Shown piece by piece: positions 35,579-45,254 of a stretch of 64,000 bases of DNA. Source of the DNA: Ulvibacterium marinum (GTDB lineage: Bacteria > Bacteroidota > Bacteroidia > Flavobacteriales > Flavobacteriaceae); the NCBI RefSeq assembly GCF_003626755.1, contig NZ_RBCJ01000002.1:620001-684000 (forward strand), given 5' to 3'. Within the stretch, counting starts at the first letter, position 1. Each line of letters begins with the position of its first letter. The translations under genes and the position numbers were made by a program. Below the pieces are notes generated by a model, which did not search any database, had not been told where the DNA came from, and saw nothing but the letters and a program-made list of their open reading frames with translations.

Positions 35579-36580
35579 TTGAAGCTAGCTGTCGTCATAC
35601 TCAATTGGAACGGAGAGGCTCTTTTGGAAAGATATTTACCCACGGTGGTAAACTATTCCGATGGAGCTGATATTTATTTGGCGGACAATGCTTCCACGGA
35701 TGATTCCGTTGTCTTTGTCCGTACCAATTTTCCTACCGTAAGAATCATACAAAATACCGTTAACGGTGGGTTTTCCAAAGGGTACAACGATGCCCTTAAG
35801 CAAGTTGAAGCAGATATTTACTGCCTTTTGAATTCCGACGTTGAGGTTTCCAAAAACTGGCTGCACCCCATAATTCGAGGTTTTAAAGATCTTCCCAAAG
35901 CCGCGATTATCCAGCCAAAAATATTGGATTTATTAAGAAGAGATTATTTTGAATATGCCGGGGCCGCGGGAGGCTTTATTGATCAATTAGGCTATCCCTT
36001 TTGTAGGGGAAGAATTTTTCAGGCACTGGAGAAAGATGAAGGACAATATGATGATACCCTAGAAATTTTTTGGGCCACCGGTGCTTGTATGTTCATTAAA
36101 AGTGAAGTCTTCTGGGAATTAGGAGGGTTTGATGAGGACTATTTTGCACATCAAGAAGAAGTAGACCTATGTTGGAGGGCAAAGAACAAAGGACATAAGA
36201 TATATTACATTGGCACATCTGAGGTCTATCATTTGGGTGGTTCTACCTTAAGTAATATGAACCCAAAAAAAACCTATCTCAATTTTAGAAACTCGCTGTT
36301 TTCGATAACCAAGAACCTTCCTAGAAGAAAAGCATTTTTAATTATAGGAATACGATTGCTATTGGATGGCGTTGCGGCAATTCGGTTTATTTTTCAGTTC
36401 AGATTTCAACATTGTTTAGCTATCTTGCGGGCTCATCTTAGCTTTTACAAGCATTTTAGTAAAATTTATAGGAAAAGGGAAAAAGCTAATTTTATACTAA
36501 AGTATTACGTAGTAAAGTCCATAGTGTGGTCCTATTTCGTACATCAAATAAAGAAATTTAACATTTTAGTAAAAGATTAA
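35579..36580 (+). CDS. family 2 glycosyltransferase
   Basis: 333 residues from a TTG start at 35579; the family's usual opening KLAVVILNWNG begins immediately after it, so no longer start is needed. GT-A features: DNASTDDS nucleotide-binding stretch, LNSDVEV in place of DxD, and EEVDLCWRAKNKGH near residue 200, typical of rhamnosyl/dTDP-sugar type GT2 enzymes. The C-terminus is basic and amphipathic, suggesting membrane contact. It probably builds a cell-envelope polysaccharide or glycan. The acceptor is unknown. Confidence 0.9.
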   Translation: MKLAVVILNWNGEALLERYLPTVVNYSDGADIYLADNASTDDSVVFVRTNFPTVRIIQNTVNGGFSKGYNDALKQVEADIYCLLNSDVEVSKNWLHPIIRGFKDLPKAAIIQPKILDLLRRDYFEYAGAAGGFIDQLGYPFCRGRIFQALEKDEGQYDDTLEIFWATGACMFIKSEVFWELGGFDEDYFAHQEEVDLCWRAKNKGHKIYYIGTSEVYHLGGSTLSNMNPKKTYLNFRNSLFSITKNLPRRKAFLIIGIRLLLDGVAAIRFIFQFRFQHCLAILRAHLSFYKHFSKIYRKREKANFILKYYVVKSIVWSYFVHQIKKFNILVKD

Positions 36581-36593
36581 CGAATTTGAAATT

Positions 36594-36621
36594 TTGAGGT
36601 TTCCCATTTTATCTAATTTTG
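36594..36621 (+). promoter_or_regulatory. Promoter of the OmpA-family lipoprotein gene
   Basis: TTG (36594-36596; TTTTG in full), a 17-bp spacer and TAATTTTG (36614-36621). It is the best consensus promoter in the window and fits the high expression expected for an abundant OmpA-type protein. The predicted leader is about 50 nt. Confidence 0.7.
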
Positions 36622-36680
36622 CTGCCGAACCAATACGTACTAAAACAAATAACAAACATTAATAAATAGAATCCGTAATT

Positions 36681-37532
36681 ATGAAAAGATTAATTTTAGG
36701 TTGTTTAGGAGTAGCTTTATTGCTATCGTCCTGTGTATCACAGAAAAAATTTGCAGATCTTGAAGCCAAACATAAGGAAGCTCAGGATTTATTGAATTCG
36801 GCAACGGTGAAGTTAAACGATTGTTTAGAAGAGAAAGCCACGGCGACTTCTAAAATGAAAACTTTGGAAGATCAAAATGCTTTCCTCAAGGCTAACAATC
36901 AGGAGTTGATTAACAATATGGGTAATTTGACCACTTTGACCACTAAAGGTGCCGAAAACTTGGAAAAATCCCTAGAAAGTCTAAAGGAAAAAGACCTTAC
37001 CATTCGTAAGTTGCAGGATGCCATCACAAGAAGGGATTCCGTTAACTTGTCATTGGTACAAAGCCTTAAAGGCGTACTTGGAAATTTGGATGATGAGGAT
37101 ATAGAGATAAGCGTGGAAAAAGGTGTTGTATTCGTATCCATTTCAGACAAATTGCTCTTCAGCAGCGGAAGCTATAATGTTACCTCAAGGGCAAAAGAAG
37201 TTTTAGGTAAAGTTGCTATGGTAGTGAACAACAAGCCTGATTTTGAATTTATGGTAGAAGGCCATACGGATGATGTTCCTTATAGAAGTGGAGTGTTATT
37301 GGATAACTGGGATTTGAGTGTTAAACGTGCCACAGCCGTTGTACGTATACTTCAAAACGATTATAACGTTGATCCCAAGCGCATGACCGCGGCCGGTAGA
37401 GCAGAATTCATTCCGGTATCACAAACTGAAAAATCCAAAAACAGAAGAACACGTATCGTAGTTCTTCCAAAAATCGATCAGTTCTATAGCATGATTGAAG
37501 AAGGTATGAAAGACCCTGCAATCAATAACTAA
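36681..37532 (+). CDS. OmpA-family peptidoglycan-binding lipoprotein
   Basis: 283 residues. Lipoprotein signal with lipobox LSSC (Cys18), a long coiled coil (about 22-125), and a C-terminal OmpA domain (about 150-270). The diaminopimelate-binding residues are present: D197 in EGHTDD and R216 in LSVKRA. It should tether the outer membrane to peptidoglycan. It is flanked by a consensus promoter and a strong terminator, so it is a single-gene unit. A degenerate paralog lies at 52619. Confidence 0.92.
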   Translation: MKRLILGCLGVALLLSSCVSQKKFADLEAKHKEAQDLLNSATVKLNDCLEEKATATSKMKTLEDQNAFLKANNQELINNMGNLTTLTTKGAENLEKSLESLKEKDLTIRKLQDAITRRDSVNLSLVQSLKGVLGNLDDEDIEISVEKGVVFVSISDKLLFSSGSYNVTSRAKEVLGKVAMVVNNKPDFEFMVEGHTDDVPYRSGVLLDNWDLSVKRATAVVRILQNDYNVDPKRMTAAGRAEFIPVSQTEKSKNRRTRIVVLPKIDQFYSMIEEGMKDPAINN

Positions 37533-37548
37533 ACAATATATTTAGAAT

Positions 37549-37580
37549 AAAAACCGCAGCACAAATGCTGCGGTTTTTTT
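37549..37580 (+). terminator. Strong terminator after the OmpA gene
   Basis: An 11-bp stem, AAACCGCAGCA against TGCTGCGGTTT, closes a 4-nt CAAA loop and runs into seven T residues. It sits 17 bp after the stop codon. Confidence 0.88.
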
Positions 37581-37609
37581 GTACCCAATACCTAGCTGTA
37601 ATTTCGCAA

Positions 37610-37642
37610 TTGCACACCCGTTCCTATTTTGTAGTACCTTTG
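37610..37642 (+). promoter_or_regulatory. Candidate promoter of the HEVGH metalloprotease gene
   Basis: TTG (37610-37612), a 22-bp spacer and TACCTTTG (37635-37642), just downstream of the OmpA terminator. The spacer is at the long end of the known range. Confidence 0.45.
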
Positions 37643-37709
37643 TCAACAACGGTCCAAACCAACCACCACATTGGAATACTATATTTTTTTTTAAAACGTT
37701 AGCTTACGT

Positions 37710-40280
37710 ATGAGGTTATTTTTTGGACTTATTGGGGCATTATTAGTTGTAAGTTCCTGCAATCTCCTAAGGCCGGTTGGAGAAAACAACAAAAAGATTT
37801 CTTCCGGGCCTAAATCCTCTTCGGCCTCCAAAACCTTGGACAAGGTAATCTTAAAGGAAGGTACCTCCCAAGACGGACTTTTTTCTGTTCACCAATTGGG
37901 GGACAAGTATTATTTCGGAATTCCTGATAGCATCTTGGAAAGGGAAATACTAGTGGTTACCCGTTTTATTAAAACACCTGCGGGCTCCAAAAACTATGGA
38001 GGGGAAGAGATAGGTGAAAAAACGATTATTTGGGAAAAAGGGCCTTCCAATAACATTTTTCTTCGTATAGCTACGTTAGTGAGCGTTGCCAATGAGAATG
38101 ACGAAATATCCAGGGCGGTTAACAATTCCAATATCACACCAATCCTAGAAACTTTTGAAATAAAGGCACGCTATGAAAAAAAGAAATCTTCCCTAATCGA
38201 CGTTACCGATTTCATTAACAGCGAAAACAATTTACTCGCCCTTAGCAGTGCCCAAAAGGAGTCCTATAAGCTCTCCTCATTGGAAAAAGATAAATCATAT
38301 ATTTTGGGCATCAAGTCCTTTCCTATAAATACCGAAGTACAGACCGTAAAAACTTACAAGGCAAAAACAATTAAGGGCAAAACCAAAAAAGTACTGCCTG
38401 CAGCCGTATTGTCCGGAGTGGTTACCCTGGAGATAAATAATTCGTTCATTTTGTTGCCCAAAACACCCATGAAAAAACGGTTCTATGACCCTAGAGTGGG
38501 CTATTTTGCCAGTTCATATCTCGAATACGGTGATGAACAACAGCGTGTGGACCGTAACACTTATATCCATAGATGGAGATTAGAGCCCAGGCCAGAGGAC
38601 CAGAAAAAATGGGAAAATGGGGAATTGGTAGAACCAAAAAAGCCTATCATCTTCTATTTGGACCCTGCCACTCCCAAAAAATGGAGACCCTATCTTATTC
38701 AAGGGATTAACGATTGGCAGCAAGCTTTTGAACAGGCCGGTTTCAAAAGCGCTATAGTAGGAAGGGAATGGCCCAAGGATAATGACGAGATGAGTTTGGA
38801 AGACTCCAGGTTTTCCGTGCTACGATACTTTGCTTCGCCCTTTAAAAATGCTTATGGACCCAACATTACGGATCCAAGAAGTGGCGAAATCTTGGAAAGT
38901 CACATCGGATGGTACCATAATCTAATGAATCTCCTTCACAATTGGTATATGGTACAGGCAGGGCCCGTTGACCCTAGGGCCCAAAAAATGGAATTTGATA
39001 CAGACCTCATGGGCGAACTTATTCGTTTTGTGGCTTCTCATGAAGTTGGCCATACATTAGGGCTCCGGCACAATATGGGAGCAAGTTATGCCACTCCGGT
39101 GGAAAAACTTAGGGATGCGGAATGGCTTAAGGAAAATGGTCATACAAGTTCCATTATGGACTATGCCCGTTTTAATTATGTGGCACAACCTCAGGATAGC
39201 ATTCCTCCAAAGTATTTAATGCCACGAATTGGGGATTATGATAAATGGGCCGTTCAGTGGGGGTATGCCCACATTTCCGAAAATTTGGATGAGGACAGTG
39301 AAAGGGAAATACTGAATCAGTGGGTCATAGATAGTGTTGGGTCCAATCCAAGATTGTGGTTTGGAGGAGAGGGTCGTGATTTTGATCCTAGATCCCAGAC
39401 CGAAGACCTAGGGGACGATGCCATGGTGGCAAGCAACTATGGAATTATGAACCTACAGCGCATTGTTCCTTTTTTAACGGAGTGGACCAAGGAAAGTAAC
39501 AGTGACGATTATTCCGGATTGGATGAGGTTTACCAAGGAGTCATAAAGCAGTACGAAAATTATCTTTTCCATGTGGCCAAAAATATTGGGGGCATTTATG
39601 TTACCCCAAAGACCATGGGCGAACAAGGTGAGGTGTATTGTCCTGTCACAAAACAATCCCAAAAAGAGGCCTTGGCATTTTTGAACAATCATATTTTTAA
39701 AGAGCCCAAATGGCTGATCAACAATGAAATTCTGAACAAGACATTTTCCCCTCAGTCCAAGGAATCCATTACAAAGACAATGGAGAGTATTGTAATAAAC
39801 CTATTGGGGGGTAGTAGAATGAGTAGAATGACGTTTATTGCCGAAAGATATGAAGACGAGGATGTTTACACCCCAGAAGCGTATTTGGACGATTTACACC
39901 AATTGATTTGGGGAGACATGAACGTTTTTTATTCCACAACCCCCTATCGAAGAAAATTACAAAAGGCCTACGTTGCCAATATGATAGCCTTATACAAACC
40001 TAGTGAGGCGGAAGGCGTTGTTGAAGGTATTCTTGCCAAACTTTCCGAGGGCTATACCTCAAATACCGATGTACGCTCATTGGCCCTTGATAATCTTGCT
40101 ATGCTACAGCAAAAGATAAAGGGAACGATTCCCGTTATCACACATAGGATGACCAAGGCCCACCTGAATTATCTAAAAAAAGAGATAGAAGAGGTTATTG
40201 GAGAAACCAAAGACCCTGGAAACCTCTATATTCCCGCCAACCCGGATTTATCCATTGAACAGGACAAAGGTGAAGAATAA
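37710..40280 (+). CDS. zinc-dependent metalloprotease lipoprotein (DUF5117/DUF5118 type)
   Basis: 856 residues. Lipoprotein signal with lipobox VSSC (Cys17). A large N-terminal region precedes a metzincin-like zinc motif HEVGHTLGLRHN (HExxHxxGxxH) near residue 445, followed by a met-turn-like SIMDYARFNYV. This large lipoprotein family is abundant in Bacteroidetes and is expected to be a surface or periplasmic protease, though the substrates are unknown. All zinc ligands are intact. It ends 5 bp before the convergent YrdC-type gene. Confidence 0.88.
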   Translation: MRLFFGLIGALLVVSSCNLLRPVGENNKKISSGPKSSSASKTLDKVILKEGTSQDGLFSVHQLGDKYYFGIPDSILEREILVVTRFIKTPAGSKNYGGEEIGEKTIIWEKGPSNNIFLRIATLVSVANENDEISRAVNNSNITPILETFEIKARYEKKKSSLIDVTDFINSENNLLALSSAQKESYKLSSLEKDKSYILGIKSFPINTEVQTVKTYKAKTIKGKTKKVLPAAVLSGVVTLEINNSFILLPKTPMKKRFYDPRVGYFASSYLEYGDEQQRVDRNTYIHRWRLEPRPEDQKKWENGELVEPKKPIIFYLDPATPKKWRPYLIQGINDWQQAFEQAGFKSAIVGREWPKDNDEMSLEDSRFSVLRYFASPFKNAYGPNITDPRSGEILESHIGWYHNLMNLLHNWYMVQAGPVDPRAQKMEFDTDLMGELIRFVASHEVGHTLGLRHNMGASYATPVEKLRDAEWLKENGHTSSIMDYARFNYVAQPQDSIPPKYLMPRIGDYDKWAVQWGYAHISENLDEDSEREILNQWVIDSVGSNPRLWFGGEGRDFDPRSQTEDLGDDAMVASNYGIMNLQRIVPFLTEWTKESNSDDYSGLDEVYQGVIKQYENYLFHVAKNIGGIYVTPKTMGEQGEVYCPVTKQSQKEALAFLNNHIFKEPKWLINNEILNKTFSPQSKESITKTMESIVINLLGGSRMSRMTFIAERYEDEDVYTPEAYLDDLHQLIWGDMNVFYSTTPYRRKLQKAYVANMIALYKPSEAEGVVEGILAKLSEGYTSNTDVRSLALDNLAMLQQKIKGTIPVITHRMTKAHLNYLKKEIEEVIGETKDPGNLYIPANPDLSIEQDKGEE

Positions 40281-40285
40281 GTGCT

Positions 40286-40906
40286 TTAAAAAATATCAGG
40301 GTCTCCTTTACCCTCTCGCAACAAGACGGGTTCTCCCTGTGACAAATCGATTACCGTAGAAGCTACATTACCACCATAACCTCCATCGATAACCAAATCC
40401 ACTTGATTTTGCCATTTCTCGAATATCAATTCGGGATCAGTGGTATATTCCAGTACCTCATCCTCATCATAAATTGAAGTAGAAACGATCGGATTTCCCA
40501 AACCCTCAACCAACGCTCTGGCAATGGTATTGTCCGGCACCCGTATCCCAACAGTTTTTTTCTTTTTAAAATCCTTGGGCAGATTATTATTACCGGGTAG
40601 TACAAAGGTATAAGGACCAGGAAGGGCTCGCTTTAGGATTTTAAAAGTGGCCGTATCAATCTGCCGTACATAGTCCGAAAGGTTACTCAAGTCCGCACAC
40701 ACAAAGGACCAGTTGGCCTTGGCCAGTTTTACCCCTTTTATCCAAGCTATTCTTTCCAAAGCCCGGGAATTAGTGATATCGCAACCTAAGCTATATACGG
40801 TGTCCGTTGGATAAATTACCAACCCTCCCTTTATGAGGATGTTTACGGCCCTTTCCATCTCCTTGGGGTTAGGATTAGCTTCGTATATCTTAATGAACTC
40901 TGCCAT
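40286..40906 (-). CDS. Sua5/YciO/YrdC-type protein (L-threonylcarbamoyladenylate synthase family)
   Basis: 206 residues with the YrdC fold: YPTDTVYSLGCDITN near the N-terminus, the phosphate-binding GPYTFVLPG, VGIRVPDN and PIVSTSIY. Proteins of this type make threonylcarbamoyl-AMP for the t6A37 modification of ANN-decoding tRNAs. The length matches the short TsaC/YciO form without a Sua5 domain; YciO-type paralogs have weaker activity, so the true t6A enzyme could be another gene. Confidence 0.85.
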   Translation of the reverse strand: MAEFIKIYEANPNPKEMERAVNILIKGGLVIYPTDTVYSLGCDITNSRALERIAWIKGVKLAKANWSFVCADLSNLSDYVRQIDTATFKILKRALPGPYTFVLPGNNNLPKDFKKKKTVGIRVPDNTIARALVEGLGNPIVSTSIYDEDEVLEYTTDPELIFEKWQNQVDLVIDGGYGGNVASTVIDLSQGEPVLLREGKGDPDIF

Positions 40907-40918
40907 GAGGCCACTTAT

Positions 40919-41023
40919 TTAACTTGGTAAACGCGTACATAATCTACTGCTGGAAAAATGGTATCGTCCACACCCCAACAGGAACAAGCTCATAAAAATC
41001 GATACTAAGTATTCTTTTGGCAT
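40919..41023 (-). CDS. possible tiny lipoprotein
   Basis: A 34-residue frame in the 148-bp gap between the UvrD-type and YrdC-type genes. It reads as a signal-peptide-like hydrophobic stretch with a lipobox-like LLGC (Cys18), followed by a short Ser/Arg-rich tail. An upstream in-frame ATG at 41149 would run inside the helicase gene and is not used. No homolog is recognised; chance cannot be excluded at this length. Confidence 0.22.
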   Translation of the reverse strand: MPKEYLVSIFMSLFLLGCGRYHFSSSRLCTRLPS

Positions 41024-41054
41024 ATTTTCTTTGATTTTTAGGAGTAACCCAATA

Positions 41055-43382
41055 TCAAGATAGCACTTCCAGCTTGGCAAAACGAAGCAAAAGTTTCTTA
41101 ATATCGCCTTTTTCAAATTGGATTTCTGCTTTCCTATCATTACCCGCACCTTCTATTTTCAACACTTTGCCCTTGCCAAATCGCGTATGGTTTACCAAAG
41201 AGCCTTCCGCCAGATTTAAATCTACAACATTGGTGTTACCCACAGGGGTTGCCAATTGTGGTTTTAGCTTTCGTAATTTACGAAGTTGATTTTCATTGGG
41301 TTTACGTATACTTGGTGGTTCCCCTTTTACAGGCTTTGACTGCCGTAACCGACTTTTATCCACTTCCCCAAAAATAGCGTTATCCACCAAAGGTTTAAAA
41401 CGATAGGTATTCTCGATCGGGGTCAGGTTTTCGATATATTTTTCATCGATTTCCTCTAAAAACCGACTGGGCTCGGCATCAATAAGTTTCCCCCATCGAT
41501 ACCTATTTTGTGTATAGGTCAAATAGGCCTGTTTTTCCGCTCGTGTCAGGGCTACATAAAACAGTCGCCGCTCTTCTTCCAACTCGCTTCGTGTATTCAT
41601 GCTCATGGCAGAAGGAAAGAGGTCCTCTTCCATCCCAACAATATAGACATAGGGAAATTCCAGTCCTTTGGCCAAGTGAATGGTCATAAGGGCGACCCGG
41701 TCATCATCACCCGTATCCTTATCTAGATCTGTAGCCAAGGCAACATCTTCCAAAAACTCGGTAAGATCTCCCTTGGCATCGGCCAATTCCTTTTGCCCTT
41801 CTACAAAATCCTTGATACCGTTCAACAGTTCCTCTATATTCTCCATCCGGGCAATTCCCTCCGGAGTACCATCTTTTTTGAACTCTAGCAGTATCCCCGT
41901 TTTCTTGGCGACATGTTCCGCTAGGGTAAAGGCATCAGCATTTTCGTTCATGATCTGGAAGCTCTTGATCATCGTCACAAAATCCTCTAGTTTTCTTTTT
42001 GTACCGGCATTGATTTTTAAATCGATTTTACCAAGATTCTCGATTACCTCAAAAATAGAGCGACCGTAATGGTTGGCGGCAACCGTTAATCTGTCCAAGG
42101 TGGTCTGCCCGATACCCCGTGCCGGAAAATTGATAATTCGTTTTAGCGCTTCCTCATCCTTGGGATTGATGACCAAACGGAGATAGGACAACACATCCTT
42201 AATTTCTTTTCGCTGATAAAAGGAAAGTCCTCCATAGATTCTATACGGGATATCCTTTTTGCGCAAAGCATCTTCAATGGCACGGGATTGGCTGTTGGTA
42301 CGGTACAAAACGGCAAAATTACCATTGGGCAATTGTTCTTGCATTTTGTTTTCGAAAATAGAACTTGCCACGTACCTACCTTCTTCGGCATCGGTAATGC
42401 TTCGATGTATTTTTATAGTGGAACCTTCATCATTGGCCGTCCATACCACCTTTTCCAACTGATTTTTATTCTTGGCGATGATAGAATTTGCGGCATTTAC
42501 AATATTCTTTGTACTCCGATAATTTTGCTCCAAACGGTATACGGCCACCTCATCATAATCACGCTGGAAATTTAGGATATTACTGATATTGGCCCCGCGG
42601 AAAGAATAGATACTCTGCGCGTCATCGCCAACTACACAGATGTTCTGATACCGATCGGATAAGGCCTTTACGATGAGATATTGCGAATGATTGGTATCCT
42701 GATACTCATCTACCAAAATATATCGAAACCGATCTTGATACTTTAATAATACTTCAGGAAACCTGTTCAACAGTTCGTTGGTACGAAGCAATAGGTCATC
42801 AAAATCCATGGCTCCGGCCTTAAAGCAACGATCCACATAATTCTGATAAATCTCCCCTACCCTGGGTCTTTTGGCCATAGCATCAGCCTCTTGTAGTTCG
42901 GGGTTTTGAAAATAGGCCTTTACAGTGATCAAACTATTTTTATAGGAGGATATCCTATTCTGTATCTGCTTGTATTTATAAATATCCTTATCCAATCCCA
43001 TTTCCTTGATAATCGACGCAATTAATCGTTGGGAATCCTGTGTATCATAGATTGTGAAGTTGCTGGGATAACCTAGTTTGTCGCCATCAAAGCGCAACAA
43101 TTTTGCAAAGACGGAATGAAAGGTGCCCATCCACAGATTCTTGGCCTCGGAATTACCCACAATATGGGCTATTCGTTTTTTCATTTCGCGGGCGGCCTTA
43201 TTCGTAAAGGTAAGGGCCAAAATATTAAACGCATCCACGCCCTGATCCATCAGATGCGCTATCCGGTACGTTAAAACCCGTGTCTTTCCAGATCCTGCAC
43301 CGGCAATGACCATGAGTGGGCCATCCTTATGCAGGACCGGAGCTTTTTGAGCCTCGTTGAGTTCCTCTAAAAACGTCTCCAA
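41055..43382 (-). CDS. UvrD/PcrA-type superfamily 1A DNA helicase
   Basis: About 775 residues. Walker A GAGSGKT, motif II DEYQDTN, and GDDAQSIYSFRGA and QNYRST are all intact; the C-terminus carries a basic tail with a Tudor-like end (VNHTRFGKGKVLKIEG), typical of PcrA/UvrD. It unwinds DNA 3'-5' in excision and mismatch repair and removes RecA. The start is set at a TTG (43382) because ETFLEELNEAQ is where family members begin; ATG codons at 43415 and 43475 give 11 or 31 extra residues of no family similarity. Confidence 0.9.
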   Translation of the reverse strand: METFLEELNEAQKAPVLHKDGPLMVIAGAGSGKTRVLTYRIAHLMDQGVDAFNILALTFTNKAAREMKKRIAHIVGNSEAKNLWMGTFHSVFAKLLRFDGDKLGYPSNFTIYDTQDSQRLIASIIKEMGLDKDIYKYKQIQNRISSYKNSLITVKAYFQNPELQEADAMAKRPRVGEIYQNYVDRCFKAGAMDFDDLLLRTNELLNRFPEVLLKYQDRFRYILVDEYQDTNHSQYLIVKALSDRYQNICVVGDDAQSIYSFRGANISNILNFQRDYDEVAVYRLEQNYRSTKNIVNAANSIIAKNKNQLEKVVWTANDEGSTIKIHRSITDAEEGRYVASSIFENKMQEQLPNGNFAVLYRTNSQSRAIEDALRKKDIPYRIYGGLSFYQRKEIKDVLSYLRLVINPKDEEALKRIINFPARGIGQTTLDRLTVAANHYGRSIFEVIENLGKIDLKINAGTKRKLEDFVTMIKSFQIMNENADAFTLAEHVAKKTGILLEFKKDGTPEGIARMENIEELLNGIKDFVEGQKELADAKGDLTEFLEDVALATDLDKDTGDDDRVALMTIHLAKGLEFPYVYIVGMEEDLFPSAMSMNTRSELEEERRLFYVALTRAEKQAYLTYTQNRYRWGKLIDAEPSRFLEEIDEKYIENLTPIENTYRFKPLVDNAIFGEVDKSRLRQSKPVKGEPPSIRKPNENQLRKLRKLKPQLATPVGNTNVVDLNLAEGSLVNHTRFGKGKVLKIEGAGNDRKAEIQFEKGDIKKLLLRFAKLEVLS

Positions 43383-43598
43383 GCTAAAGTAATTTAAGAA
43401 GGTGAATTTAGCCATAAATACCCTCATCCTAAAATGATCTTTTCTGGATTTATAAACAAAAGCCATACTTGCCATGTATAAGATGATTGGTACTAGTTTT
43501 ACGAGTATACCTACATTCGCTAATTAGAAAACCGATTTCTTTTTTTAGTACATTTAAAAAACTCAAAAGGTATTCCCATATACCACAACTGTTCAGTC

Positions 43599-45227
43599 AT
43601 GAATCGAAGAGAAATTATGAAGCATCTGGGTGTAATGCCCATAGCCGGAAGCTTTTTAGCCAGTGAATCCCTTTTGGGCCATACAGCGCAAGGACCTTCC
43701 CTTATGAACAAAAATTTGTTCTCCCCTACCCAATCCATTTACGAAGGCCTAGGAATAGATACTATAATTAATTGTCGTGGAACATTTACCATTTTGGGAG
43801 GGTCAACGGAAAGGCCCGAAGTACTTGAAGCCATTGAAGCAGCTTCAGGATATTTCGTACAATACGATGAATTGGCCTATGGAATCGGTAAGCGATTGTC
43901 CGAATTGACCAAGGCCGATTGGGGTATGGTTTCGGCCGGCTGCGCTGCAGGACTTAAGCATGTAACCGCTGCGTGTGTAGCAGGCGGGAATCCCGAAAAA
44001 CTCATTCAAATTCCCAACTTGGAGAAATTGGATAAAACTGAAGTTATCATTCCACGATATTCCAGAAACGTATACGACCATGCCATCCGTAATGTGGGTG
44101 TTACCGTAGTTATGGTAGATTCCCCAGAAGAGATGGAGCGGGCCATAAATTCCAAAACCGCAATGATCTATATTAACTCTGGTAGGCGTTCCGAAAAAGG
44201 TCAACCGCTTTCCTTGGAGAAAATCGTAGAAATTGCCAAGCCGCATGGAGTGCCCGTTTTGTTGGATGCGGCGGCTGAGAACCTAACTATACCCTGTGTT
44301 CATTTGGAACGAGGTGCAACCGTTGTTGCCTACAGCGGTGGAAAAGCTATTTGCGGTCCACAGTGTGCTGGTCTGCTATTGGGGGATAAAGACTTATTAA
44401 TGTCTGCATGGCAGGCAAGCTCTCCACATCATGGTCCCGGTAGGGACAACAAGGTAGGGAAAGAAGAAATGTTGGGTATGCTTGCTGCTGTAGAAGCATG
44501 GACCACACGGGATCATGAAAAGGAATGGGCCACTTGGATTTCCTGGTTGGAGGAAATTTCAAAAAAAATGGAAAAAATCCAAGGGATTACTACCGAGATA
44601 AAGCAACCTCAGGGGCGCTCCAACCTTGCCCCCGTACTTCATGTAAAATGGAATCCAACTCAATTGCATATCACAGGTGACGAGGTAGCCGAAGAAGTAG
44701 CACGGAACAAACCTAGGATTGCCATTGGAAGCTCCAGCAACGAGAGTGAAACATCAATTAATATTACACCCAATCAGATGCGTCCCGGAAATGCAAAAGT
44801 AGTAGCGGAAAGATTGCATGGTATCTTGTCTAAGAAAAGGTCTCCACGTTCGGACAAGTTGGCCGAACCAAAGGTAGATCTGACAGGACATTGGGAGGTA
44901 AACATCGATTTTTTAAGTAGCAAGAGTACACATATGTTCTTCCTGGAACAAAAAGGGAATTGGATCAAAGGACTTCATAAAAGTGATTTTGCAATGCAGG
45001 AAATTATGGGGATGGTCGAAGAGGACTCCGTAAAACTAAGGAGTAACTATAGAATTCCAGGAAATCATATCAGCTATTGGTTTTCGGGGCAAGTTTCAAA
45101 TGAATCGATATCGGGATCCATATTTTTAGGCGAATATCTAACGGCCAAATTCACGGCCAAACGTTCAAAATATAGCGAAAAAAACACTCCAATTGTTATT
45201 CCTGGCGGCCCTCCCTTGGCAACATAA
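43599..45227 (+). CDS. exported SelA-like PLP enzyme (COG1921 / DgaE-like), Tat-type signal
   Basis: 542 residues. The start NRREIMKH followed by a hydrophobic stretch matches a twin-arginine signal, so the PLP enzyme is probably exported folded. Residues about 45-400 are a SelA/DgaE-like fold-type I domain: D223 in LLDAAAE and the cofactor lysine K249 in YSGGKAICGPQ. The last about 100 residues form a separate beta-rich domain starting at LTGHWEV. COG1921 enzymes outside selenocysteine synthesis act as ammonia lyases on sugar amino acids and often neighbour COG3964 deacetylases, exactly as here. First gene of a five-gene co-directional cluster. The substrate is unknown. Confidence 0.82.
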   Translation: MNRREIMKHLGVMPIAGSFLASESLLGHTAQGPSLMNKNLFSPTQSIYEGLGIDTIINCRGTFTILGGSTERPEVLEAIEAASGYFVQYDELAYGIGKRLSELTKADWGMVSAGCAAGLKHVTAACVAGGNPEKLIQIPNLEKLDKTEVIIPRYSRNVYDHAIRNVGVTVVMVDSPEEMERAINSKTAMIYINSGRRSEKGQPLSLEKIVEIAKPHGVPVLLDAAAENLTIPCVHLERGATVVAYSGGKAICGPQCAGLLLGDKDLLMSAWQASSPHHGPGRDNKVGKEEMLGMLAAVEAWTTRDHEKEWATWISWLEEISKKMEKIQGITTEIKQPQGRSNLAPVLHVKWNPTQLHITGDEVAEEVARNKPRIAIGSSSNESETSINITPNQMRPGNAKVVAERLHGILSKKRSPRSDKLAEPKVDLTGHWEVNIDFLSSKSTHMFFLEQKGNWIKGLHKSDFAMQEIMGMVEEDSVKLRSNYRIPGNHISYWFSGQVSNESISGSIFLGEYLTAKFTAKRSKYSEKNTPIVIPGGPPLAT

Positions 45228-45254
45228 TGAATATAAAGTCTATTAGTTAATATC

